Source of the DNA: Chitinimonas arctica
Lineage (GTDB): Bacteria > Pseudomonadota > Gammaproteobacteria > Burkholderiales > Chitinimonadaceae
Direction of reading: 5' to 3'
Assembly: GCF_007431345.1 (NCBI RefSeq)
Contig: NZ_CP041730.1
Coordinates: 4,650,001 to 4,714,000 of the forward strand
Length of the DNA stretch: 64,000 bases
The translations under genes and the position numbers were made by a program. The notes under the pieces were generated by a model. The model worked only from the letters and a program-made list of their open reading frames with translations. It was not told the DNA's origin and searched no databases. Every line of letters starts with the position of its first letter. Positions within the stretch are counted from its first letter, which is position 1. Of the stretch, positions 35,993 through 43,426 are shown piece after piece.

Positions 35993-36318
35993 CCAGATTC
36001 CTCCTGATTCCTTTTGATTTGAAATACAAGCTACCGGCGCCATGCGTGTGCGGCGACGGGTGGCGATTCTTGCATCAAACATCTGGATGGGCGAATGATT
36101 TTCGGATTATTTGGAAATATCAGGGAAGACTGTGCGAATTACGTCGCAAGAGGTGTAGCGGCGACAACACGGTATCGAACTTGCCCGACGCCGGGGAGGG
36201 CTGGGATGCCTTACCGTTCATCGGCAAATGCTGATTTTTCATCCGTTTGGGGGATAATCAAGTCTTCCTCCTCCTCTGGCCATCCGTATGGGTGGCCGCT
36301 TTTTTGTGTAGGTCAAAA
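35993..36318. other. Intergenic region before TonB receptor 3' end
   Basis: Gap of 326 bp between two minus-strand genes. It holds the promoter region of the caspase-like gene at its left side and the putative small-RNA unit at 36241-36305 on the plus strand; nothing else supportable. Confidence 0.6.
36241..36305 (+). ncRNA. Putative small RNA, copy 1
   Basis: About 65 bp that recur at 38478-38542 with 8 mismatches. The order is TTTGGGGGATAAT (with a -10-like GATAAT at 36253), a CU-rich tract CTTCCTCCTCCTCT, an 8-bp stem (GGCCATCC/GGGTGGCC with a 4-base loop) and TTTTTT. That is the layout of a short transcript with its own terminator and an anti-Shine-Dalgarno tract. No plus-strand gene lies upstream for it to terminate. 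A clear -35 is not seen. Confidence 0.5.
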
Positions 36319-38280
36319 CTAGAATCGATAGCTCGCCCGCAGAAAGACTTCTCGCGGCAGTTCAGCCCGTTGCGGCGCGGCGGCGAATTCGGGATGCTTG
36401 TTGTCGAATAGATTGTGCGCCGCCAGGGAAAGCTCCAGGTTGGGGCGGGGCCGCCAGGCCAGGTTCATATCCACCGCGTTGTACGCCGGCACTTTCGCCA
36501 CGGACAGGGCGCCGCTATGTCGTACGCTGAGGTCCAGGGCGACAGTGTCGCTGATATCCCACTGCGATCGCAGGCTCCAATAGCTGTTCGGGTCGTCGCC
36601 CAACATGCCCAGCCCTCGCCGGTCCAGACTATCCGCCGCCCGTACCAGTCGCTTATGTTGTGTCACCGCGCCGCCGCTTAGCCGCAAGTTGGGCAGGACC
36701 TGCCAACTCGCCCATGCCTCCAGGCCGGTCGCATGGCCATCTATCTTGTTCGCACTCACGATGCGGACGGCCGGCGTAGTAAAGAATTCTTCACTGCGCA
36801 GTTTTTTGTATTGGTTGTGAAACAGGGTGAACGAGTAGGACAGGGTAGGGCGTGGCTGGGCGCGATAACCCAGTTCGACCACATTGACGATTTCGGCGAC
36901 GAAGTCCTTGGCGCCCACGAAGGTGAAGGGCGGTGTAACTGGCGCATTCAGGTCGCGCTCGACACGTGACGGCGCCCGGACCGAACGTGACCACTCGCTC
37001 CACCAAAGTTGGCTGGCGTCGGGTTGCCAGGCCAGCCTGATGCTGGGCAGGAATTCATTGCCGGTATAGTCGTTGCGCTCGAGTTTGCCTCCCAGGATGA
37101 GCCGCCAGCGTGGGTTGAGCGTGATTTCGTCCTGTACCAATAGGTTGGACCAATGCGCGGTTTGCTCCTCCGGTAGGAAGACGAAGGTGGCACCGGGCGT
37201 TGGGTGTACACGGTCCCGGGCGACACGGTAGCCGGCGCCCAGGGTCAGGCTTTGCGAGGCAGTCGGCTTGAGGCCGTACTGGAGTTCCAGGTCCATCGTG
37301 TTCAAGCGGTCGTCGAACGCCTTGGGTTGCCTGCGCTTGGTTTGATCGAAGTAAGCTTGTATATGCAGGCCGGTGCCGTCTTTTTCACCGCTATCCCAGC
37401 GGCTTAGCAGGTTGAATCCGGAGATGGCGATATCGCTGGTTGCCGGTTGTGCGAGGCGGCCTTCATAAACATCGCCCTGCAATTTCAGCAAGCCCGCGCC
37501 GCGCGCCCAGTCGGTGCGAAATCCCGCTTGGCTACGATGCAGCGAATCGATACGGTTACCACCCGCCGCGTTATGACTGTCGTCCTGCTGGAAATGCTTG
37601 GCGTAAAGACGGTAATGGCCGTCATTGCCTAGTTCACCGCCATGACGCACCGTCAGCTGCGATTGCCGTGCGCTGCGATCGACACTAATCAGATTACCCT
37701 GGGTGTCCCTGGATGACCGGGTGATGATATTGATTACGCCATCCACCGCGTTGACCCCCCAAAGGGTGGCGCCGGGGCCGCTGATGACTTCGATACGCTC
37801 GATATCTTCCAGCACGACATCCTGGGCATCCCAGAACACCCCCGAGAACAGGGGCGAGTAGATGGTGCGGCCATCGATCAGGACCAGCAATTTGTTGGAA
37901 AAGGGACCATTGAAGCCGCGTGCGGCGATGGCGTAATTGCGGCTATCGACCCGGGCTACCTGCAGATTGGGGGCCAGCCGCAGCGCTTCCGGCAGGGATG
38001 ATATACCCGCGCGGCGGATGGCTTCGTTGCTGATGACATAGATGGAGGCGACGGCGTCCTGCAGCCGCTCCGCCCGCTTCGAGACCGAGGTGACCTCGAT
38101 ATTGGCCAGCTGTTCCAGCGTTAGATCGGCCAGACCCTGCGTACTTGGCGCGGCCGCTTGCGCAGGCAAGCCGGTGAGCAAGGCACAGAGCAGGCCAAAG
38201 GCACGGGGACGTCGGTAGACCAAGGGAGCATGGGCGAGTTGAATGCGGAAACGGCGCAAAGCGGCGCAATCACAAGCCAT
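36319..38280 (-). CDS. TonB-dependent outer-membrane receptor
   Basis: 653-residue TonB-dependent receptor. An N-terminal signal (about 25-43, ...GLPAQA) leads to a plug domain with LTLEQLANIEVTSVSKRAER, FSNKLLVLIDGRTIYSPLFS, VEVISGPGATLWGVNAVDGV and then a barrel ending LRASYRF. The sequence resembles ferric or vitamin B12-type receptors lacking haem FRAP/NPNL boxes; the ligand cannot be read. Both of its flanks carry a copy of the putative small RNA. Confidence 0.9.
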   Translation of the reverse strand: MACDCAALRRFRIQLAHAPLVYRRPRAFGLLCALLTGLPAQAAAPSTQGLADLTLEQLANIEVTSVSKRAERLQDAVASIYVISNEAIRRAGISSLPEALRLAPNLQVARVDSRNYAIAARGFNGPFSNKLLVLIDGRTIYSPLFSGVFWDAQDVVLEDIERIEVISGPGATLWGVNAVDGVINIITRSSRDTQGNLISVDRSARQSQLTVRHGGELGNDGHYRLYAKHFQQDDSHNAAGGNRIDSLHRSQAGFRTDWARGAGLLKLQGDVYEGRLAQPATSDIAISGFNLLSRWDSGEKDGTGLHIQAYFDQTKRRQPKAFDDRLNTMDLELQYGLKPTASQSLTLGAGYRVARDRVHPTPGATFVFLPEEQTAHWSNLLVQDEITLNPRWRLILGGKLERNDYTGNEFLPSIRLAWQPDASQLWWSEWSRSVRAPSRVERDLNAPVTPPFTFVGAKDFVAEIVNVVELGYRAQPRPTLSYSFTLFHNQYKKLRSEEFFTTPAVRIVSANKIDGHATGLEAWASWQVLPNLRLSGGAVTQHKRLVRAADSLDRRGLGMLGDDPNSYWSLRSQWDISDTVALDLSVRHSGALSVAKVPAYNAVDMNLAWRPRPNLELSLAAHNLFDNKHPEFAAAPQRAELPREVFLRASYRF

Positions 38281-38477
38281 ATTTTCCTCCTGGGCGGCTT
38301 CGGCTGCGCCAGGAAGGCGGAGCGCAGGGGCCGAGTATCTATTCTTGGTGAGGTATAGCCAGTTTGCGGGCGCGCTGCCAAGAGGATTCCGACCGGATCG
38401 CGGCGGGGAGGGCAGGGCGCTAGTTGATTGCCGGTGCAGGGAAAAAATGACCGTATATCGGAAAGAACTTACCTATC

Positions 38478-38542
38478 CTCCATTTGGGGGATAATGCAAC
38501 CTTCCTCCTCCTCTGGCCATCCGTTTGGGTGGCCGTTTTTTT
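38478..38542 (+). ncRNA. Putative small RNA, copy 2
   Basis: Second copy of the 65-bp unit described at 36241: TTTGGGGGATAAT, CTTCCTCCTCCTCT, the stem GGCCATCC/GGGTGGCC and a run of seven T. It lies upstream of the TonB receptor on the opposite strand and 30 bp left of the IS element. Differences between copies avoid the stem, the CU tract and the GATAAT box. Confidence 0.5.
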
Positions 38543-38620
38543 ATGGCCACCATAAGTGAGCTTGGGTGTGGATTTCGGATACCAACCGTAGCCGGGTAAA
38601 CTGGTCTACAGAGGTTCCGA

Positions 38621-38917
38621 ATGTACAAAATTCCACGACAAAGCTACACCACCGAATTCAAGCAAGAAGCCGTCCGCCTGGTCGAAGTCGAAGGCAAGAC
38701 CCCTGCTCAAGTAGCGCGCGACTTGGGCATATCCGAGCAGACGCTTGCCAACTGGCGCAAGGCCCACAAGGCCGGGAAGATGGCGACAGGTTCCGGCAAG
38801 CCCGTCACACCAGAGCAAATGGAATTGTCACGCCTGCGTGCCGAGAATTCCCGCCTGAAGATGGAGCTCGAAATTCTGGAAAAAGCCACGGCGTATTTCG
38901 CGAAAAAGTCGCAGTGA
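38621..38917 (+). CDS. IS3-family OrfA (DNA-binding)
   Basis: 98-residue OrfA of an IS3-family transposon. The N-terminal HTH has YTTEFKQEAVRLVEVEGKTP, then VARDLGISEQTLANWRKAHK; a Leu-rich coiled segment (LSRLRAENSRLKMELEILEK) follows. It binds the IS ends and contributes the N-terminus of the OrfAB fusion. An A-rich GCGAAAAAG tract near 38900-38908 lies just before the switch to orfB. Confidence 0.93.
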   Translation: MYKIPRQSYTTEFKQEAVRLVEVEGKTPAQVARDLGISEQTLANWRKAHKAGKMATGSGKPVTPEQMELSRLRAENSRLKMELEILEKATAYFAKKSQ

Positions 38918-39792
38918 AGTACGCCGTGATTGACCAGATGCGCAAACACTATCCCTTGCAGTCGCTCTGCAAAGTGCTGTCCGTCAGCACGAGCGGCTTC
39001 GCCGATTGGCAGGCCTGTGGTGGCCCGACCCACTGGCTTTCTGACATGCAGTTGCTTGCGCTGATTCGTAGCGTGCATGCTGAATGCCAGGGGGCTTATG
39101 GTTCACCGCGCATCTTCCAGGAACTCAAATCCCGAGGGCATCCAGTCAGCAAAACCCGCATCCAGCGCTTGATGCAAAAACACGGCATTCGTGCGCGCCA
39201 CAAGCGGCGTTATAAAGCGACAACCAACAGTAAGCACTCCCTACCGTTTGCATCCAACGTGCTGGATCGACAGTTCAGCACGAGGGCACCGGACACCGTG
39301 TGGAATGCGGACATTACCTACATTCCCACCCGCGAGGGCTGGCTGTATCTGGCGGTCGTCATGGATCTGCACACGCGGGCCATCGTCGGGTGGGCCATGG
39401 ACGAGCGAATGACACGGGAGCTGGTCATCCGTGCCCTGCAAATGGCGCGTTTCCGACGCAAACCGAAGCCAGGACTACTTCATCATTCCGACCGAGGTAG
39501 CCAATACTGCAGCCATGATTACCGAGCCCTGTTGGCGGAGTACGGCATGCAAGCGTCGATGAGCCGGAAGGGCAATTGCTGGGACAACGCGCCGATGGAA
39601 AGCTTCTTCAATAGCTTGAAGAACGAGCGCGTCTTCCATCGAAGCTACGTGACGCGTATTGAAGCGCGCAAGGACCTCTTTGATTACATCGAGGTGTTTT
39701 ACAATCGCAAACGGCGCCATTCGTCCATTGGCTATCAAACTCCGGCGCAGCGATACGCTGAGTCGATGGCAGAGCAGAAAATGGCAGCTTAG
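38914..39792 (+). CDS. IS3-family OrfB transposase
   Basis: 292-residue integrase-fold transposase read from GTG 38914 or, more likely, after a -1 frameshift from orfA (orfB is in the -1 frame). The DDE residues are visible: NADITYIPT, HHSDRGSQYCS and DNAPMESFFNSLKNE. The N-terminal HTH_21 region (YGSPRIFQELKSRGHPVSKT) is present. No stop or deletion, so the element may still be active. Confidence 0.94.
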   Translation: MKYAVIDQMRKHYPLQSLCKVLSVSTSGFADWQACGGPTHWLSDMQLLALIRSVHAECQGAYGSPRIFQELKSRGHPVSKTRIQRLMQKHGIRARHKRRYKATTNSKHSLPFASNVLDRQFSTRAPDTVWNADITYIPTREGWLYLAVVMDLHTRAIVGWAMDERMTRELVIRALQMARFRRKPKPGLLHHSDRGSQYCSHDYRALLAEYGMQASMSRKGNCWDNAPMESFFNSLKNERVFHRSYVTRIEARKDLFDYIEVFYNRKRRHSSIGYQTPAQRYAESMAEQKMAA

Positions 39793-39795
39793 TTG

Positions 39796-40470
39796 CTACG
39801 TTGGTATCCGGAAACCGCGCCCAACCTCAAATTCTTGGTCCGAGCCAGTAAATCCCTTCGGTCCAATATTTCTAAATTTAAACAATTGAGGGAATTTCTC
39901 CCTTGTTTTGTCATCTCGAATATCCTGTGTGGTCTTTGGTACTAAAGAATAAGCATCGCCATGAAACCCTGGTTGCCCATCACTTGATTGACCGCTCTCT
40001 TGACGAATTTCCTGGCTGGAAGTGTGGCGTAAACCAAAAAATTGCCCACTGTCCGCTCTGGTGCGTAGAAAGCTTATATTTTCTTGGCTTAATGGGCCAC
40101 CAGGCAAAGGCCGAGACTCAAAGCGATGTCCTCTGCCAGAGAACGCCACAAATCCATTAGGTACTTGCGTAGGTGACGAGGGCGATCTAGGCGGCGCGGT
40201 ATGCGGTTGATGAATGCTGCTGCTTGAGCTTGAGCTTGAGCTTGAGCTTGAGCTTGAGCTTGAGCTTGAGCTGGAGCTTGGTCCGCTGCTACTTGAACTG
40301 GGGTCCCAGAGGCTGCTGCTTGGACCCATTGTCCACCCGCCACTGATAACGGTCGCGCGTTGTGCCCGAAGCAAATCGTTTGGGCTTGGGCTGCGCGCTC
40401 GTCCGCTACTGCTTGAGCTCGGCGCGCGTCCACCACGGCTTGAGCCGCCACCTTTCTCCTTTCGTTCCAT
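39796..40470 (-). CDS. Ser-rich protein with SHP-box-like motif
   Basis: 224-residue protein of no known bacterial family. Residues 1-64 are basic and Ser-rich, 65-85 are 21 consecutive Ser, and 86-224 look folded or partly so. Residues 107-117 read FVAFSGRGHRF, matching the SHP-box pattern (FxGxGxxL) of eukaryotic p97/VCP cofactors such as UFD1. No signal peptide. The last five codons lie within the IS right end, so the original C-terminus was probably cut off. GGGGGTAGGG precedes the start. Neighbouring genes on the same strand are prepilins. Confidence 0.6.
   Translation of the reverse strand: MERKEKGGGSSRGGRAPSSSSSGRARSPSPNDLLRAQRATVISGGWTMGPSSSLWDPSSSSSGPSSSSSSSSSSSSSSSSSSSSSIHQPHTAPPRSPSSPTQVPNGFVAFSGRGHRFESRPLPGGPLSQENISFLRTRADSGQFFGLRHTSSQEIRQESGQSSDGQPGFHGDAYSLVPKTTQDIRDDKTREKFPQLFKFRNIGPKGFTGSDQEFEVGRGFRIPT
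40222..40279 (-). repeat. Hexanucleotide repeat encoding poly-Ser
   Basis: Eight perfect GCTTGA units (plus strand) followed by two variant units; on the minus strand they read as AGC-TCA pairs and encode the Ser tract of the gene above. Unit changes keep the frame. Confidence 0.9.
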
Positions 40471-40556
40471 GCCCTACCCCCAGGATTATTGTTCACGGCA
40501 TTTCATGCCGATGTAGACAACGTTATAGTTCCTTGAGGAAACTCCGAGGGAGAAAT

Positions 40557-41129
40557 TCAGTTCAACCGTATCGCCGCCAGCGGTACCGCAACCGCAGGAT
40601 CCTGCCCCGCGCAGGCGACGCTGGCCCGCAGATTGCCGGTGCCGGTGTTGCCGTCATCCAGGCCTCGGTCCAGTTGCAGCGCGGTGTCGCAGTTCAGGCG
40701 GGCGATGACCACCACGTTGACCCAGTTGGCCGGCAGCGCAAAGCCGGCGCCGGCGGCATTGGACAGGCTGATGGTGACGTTCTGTACCTGGATAGGCGTG
40801 CCGGCCGTACCGCGCAACAGATTGGACAGGATCAGCTCGTCGCGGGCGCAATTGCGCTTGGCGGCGGTATTGAGGGTGCCGGTCCCGGTACCGGCATTGC
40901 AGCCGGCGATACCGGGAATGCTGTTGGCGGGATTGGGCAGGTCCCCCGGCAGGAAGCCGTAGCGGTCCTTGAAAGTGAGGGCGGCCGCCTGGGTGTCCAG
41001 CACCGATTTGATGATGTCCTTGGCCTGCGCTCCGCCGACCACGGTCTGGCCGCGTAGGATACCGCCCAGCAGCAAGCCGACGATAACCAGGACGATGGCG
41101 ATTTCGATCAAGGTGAAGCCGCGTTGCAT
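40557..41129 (-). CDS. Type IV prepilin-like (pseudopilin) protein
   Basis: 190-residue protein with a class III signal at its very N-terminus: MQRGFTLIEIAIVLVIVGLL, i.e. short leader, G-F cleavage site with Glu at +5 and a long hydrophobic helix. The body has GDLPNPANSIPGIAGCNAG and further Cys. It is probably processed by PilD and incorporated as a minor pilin or pseudopilin. It begins 8 bp after a second prepilin gene, but no assembly ATPase or secretin is nearby. Confidence 0.88.
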   Translation of the reverse strand: MQRGFTLIEIAIVLVIVGLLLGGILRGQTVVGGAQAKDIIKSVLDTQAAALTFKDRYGFLPGDLPNPANSIPGIAGCNAGTGTGTLNTAAKRNCARDELILSNLLRGTAGTPIQVQNVTISLSNAAGAGFALPANWVNVVVIARLNCDTALQLDRGLDDGNTGTGNLRASVACAGQDPAVAVPLAAIRLN

Positions 41130-41137
41130 GGTGCTTC

Positions 41138-42043
41138 CTATTGGCAGATATCGGGGCGGTGCAGGCTGCCTACCATGAAATTGTATAGCGTGCCGGTGGG
41201 GGTGTCGGTGGGTGGGGGGGCGGGGGGCGGTAGGAGCGGCGACCTATTGCCTTCGGTGACATAAACGAGCTGGTCGTCAAACGGTGTGGCCGCGACATCC
41301 GAATAGGCATAGGCGTGGTAGATATTCGGAGTGCTGCCGTTGACGGGCGGAGGGGTGTTGACCGCTTGCGTATTGGCTCGTTCGGGACTGGCAGCGGGCG
41401 GCAAGGTATTGCGCACGCCAGTCGGTCCCCAGGCACCTAGTGCGTTCGCACCGTGCGAAATTAATACCAGGACGGCGCGTATACGGCCGTCGCCATTGTT
41501 GCCCGGGATGGTCACTTCGGTGCCGGGGGCGGTTTCGACCACAAGTTCGCCACGTGGGCCAACATCCGGCGTGGAGCCGTCCCGGCTGCAAGATGTCACC
41601 TGTGGCAGAGTAGGTGTGGTGTACGTGGTCAACTGGTTCGCCCAAATCCATGGATTGGCGGGATTAACCGGCAGCGGTGGATTTCGATCAGCGCTGAGAA
41701 CATAGCTGAGGAAATTGCCGTAGCCATCCATCACCTGGGCACGGGGAATGCCCATGGTGGAGTAAGGAATGGTACCAAGTGCATTGGCGCAACGGCCATT
41801 GCTGATCGGGCCGTTGAAATCCTCAAGGCCATCCCGATCATCATCGGGGCAGGGAAAGCGGTGGTTGCCCGCGAAATAACCCAGCAAGGCATCCTTAGCG
41901 CCATCCAGTGCGGTCTTGCTACCCGCGCGCTGCGCATTCTGCAATTGCGACATGGCAACGCTCACCCCCAGCGTCAACAAGACACCCGCGATGGCGATCA
42001 CCACCGCCATTTCGATCAGGGTAAAACCTTCGCTACGCCGCAT
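41138..42043 (-). CDS. Type IV prepilin-like protein with long C-terminal domain
   Basis: 301 residues from ATG 42043: MRRSEGFTLIEMAVVIAIAG is a class III prepilin leader with Glu at +5. The C-terminal part is long (about 260 residues), with FPCPDDDRDGLEDFNGPI, a possible calcium-binding Asp cluster, and ends in a Pro/Thr stretch. Start chosen from the prepilin motif; the in-frame upstream extension is not coding. Pairs with the following prepilin gene. Confidence 0.88.
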   Translation of the reverse strand: MRRSEGFTLIEMAVVIAIAGVLLTLGVSVAMSQLQNAQRAGSKTALDGAKDALLGYFAGNHRFPCPDDDRDGLEDFNGPISNGRCANALGTIPYSTMGIPRAQVMDGYGNFLSYVLSADRNPPLPVNPANPWIWANQLTTYTTPTLPQVTSCSRDGSTPDVGPRGELVVETAPGTEVTIPGNNGDGRIRAVLVLISHGANALGAWGPTGVRNTLPPAASPERANTQAVNTPPPVNGSTPNIYHAYAYSDVAATPFDDQLVYVTEGNRSPLLPPPAPPPTDTPTGTLYNFMVGSLHRPDICQ

Positions 42044-42446
42044 GTCGCCCTCGTTCGATCGCTTTTTTCTCACTATAGCGAGAAAGTGGGCCGGCGAGGT
42101 TTTAGGGTGATTACCGGAGGGAAGCCGGCGATGGCCGGCGGTCCGCCGTAGCGATGCGGGCGGCATGGCATGAACCGGCTTCGCGGTATGCCGCGCCTGA
42201 CAATCGATCCGGATGGGAGCGGGATCCATTCAGTCATGGGGCTACGAGCCGATGAACGGTAGCTGCGTATCCTGCCTGCGCTGGCACGGCACGTAGTTAG
42301 AAAAACAGTAGGTTAGATTTTTTTTCAAAAGATAGCGATAAAATTTTTGGCGCAATAAAAAATTGCGAGCGCAAAAAGTTGTAGCGAGGGTAATGCGCAT
42401 GGGTAACATAATGAACATGCGACCGCGTCGTAAAGGGGTGTGGGAT
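42044..42446. other. Intergenic, promoter-like, AT-rich to the right
   Basis: 403 bp between the divergent prepilin and orphan-pair transcripts. The right 150 bp is A/T-rich (T tract near 42320), a plausible promoter region for the orphan pair, and contains earlier in-frame ATGs (42393, 42411) that could extend the first orphan. No other feature seen. Confidence 0.5.
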
Positions 42447-43364
42447 ATGTGTATTTCGGCATTATTCTCAATTGGCCCTTCTTATTCCAGTTGCAAGGCG
42501 GATATTGCTCTGCAAAAGCAAAAAGAAAAGCAGTGCCTCGCTGACGGGCGAATGCTGATATTCAGCGATCATACTCGGCAGGTCACGTCGGATTACTTGC
42601 GGAGAAAAAGTGAAGATTTAAAAGAGCACGCCGCTGTCCTGGAATTGGCCGATGGAAAGACATTCGATATCCAATATAGCGGTAAAAAATTTCAGGTTGA
42701 ACGGAATTTGAGCGACAAGAAGGGGGTAAGCCGCTTTTTCTACTCGGTGCGCGAAACCATCAAATATGGGCTGGGGATCGGTAGCGCGGCCACCTATGCA
42801 TCGGCGCTGAATGGCAAGCGCTTGACGCCGCTTGATTCGTCGCCTGGCGCAAGTGGAAGTGGAAGTGGAAGTGGAAGTGGAAGTGGAAGTGGTTCGAGCC
42901 ATGCCCCGGGCGCCGCGAAAAAGCGGGTGTGCCCCCGCATCTGTTTGCTGACAAGGTCCGAGGAGAACCAGATAGCGGATAAGTACCGAAACAAGATGGC
43001 ACATGTGGAACGTGGCGAAGCCTGTGTCGTCGAGCGTGCGGATTCGGAAGGTACGCCTATCGATATGAAATTGTACAAATTAAAGTATAAGCCGGCAGCA
43101 CTTGAGCGTGAGCGGCTCAGACGTGTGGATGAAAATCGTCGGAACAGGCATCAATTGATGGCGGATATTTCGGCTAAAGCCAAGCTGGGCGAGGCTTTGC
43201 CATTCTTGCAGGCTTTGCGCGGGAAGCTGGAGGAGTATGACAATATAAAAGAAGAATATGAGGAGGTGTGCGGAGTGCGTGGCACCTATTCGAAGAAACT
43301 GGTGATGCAGCGGGCGGCTGACCGCTTTAATGGCGGTATTACACTTGAGGATCTGGAATGCTGA
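42447..43364 (+). CDS. Module-repeat orphan A
   Basis: 305 residues from ATG 42447 (AAAGGGG upstream), a start picked because it then aligns residue-for-residue with orphan B from its first codons; ATG 42393 is an alternative. Two copies of a module of about 55 residues are visible, at 35-87 (begins RMLIFSDHTRQVTSDYLR, then LADGKTFDIQYSGKKF) and about 164-221 (begins RICLLTRSEENQIADKYR). A Gly-Ser repeat linker (136-150) joins them, and a charged coiled tail ends the protein. AT-richer than flanks. Function unknown. Confidence 0.7.
   Translation: MCISALFSIGPSYSSCKADIALQKQKEKQCLADGRMLIFSDHTRQVTSDYLRRKSEDLKEHAAVLELADGKTFDIQYSGKKFQVERNLSDKKGVSRFFYSVRETIKYGLGIGSAATYASALNGKRLTPLDSSPGASGSGSGSGSGSGSGSSHAPGAAKKRVCPRICLLTRSEENQIADKYRNKMAHVERGEACVVERADSEGTPIDMKLYKLKYKPAALERERLRRVDENRRNRHQLMADISAKAKLGEALPFLQALRGKLEEYDNIKEEYEEVCGVRGTYSKKLVMQRAADRFNGGITLEDLEC
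42852..42893 (+). repeat. Hexanucleotide repeat encoding Gly-Ser linker
   Basis: About seven AGTGGA units coding for (Ser-Gly)n in orphan A, between its two modules. A change in unit number would lengthen or shorten the linker without a frameshift. Confidence 0.9.
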
Positions 43365-43426
43365 AATCCATGGTTGGATAAAGGGGGAGTGCATTTTAAT
43401 CACTGGCTTGACTGCGAGGGAATGAT

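Larger units (their letters stand above)
38573..39814 (+). mobile_element. IS3-family insertion sequence
   Basis: About 1.24 kb element with orfA and orfB in overlapping frames. The ends form inverted repeats: left TTTCGGATACCAACCGTAGC at 38573 and right, read inward, TTTCCGGATACCAACGTAGC. Target duplications could not be identified by eye, so the exact ends are approximate. The right end supplies the last codons of the neighbouring Ser-rich gene. Confidence 0.88.

Noticed and set aside
40214..40290. CRISPR array
   Set aside because: Simple hexanucleotide tandem repeat without spacers; encodes poly-Ser.
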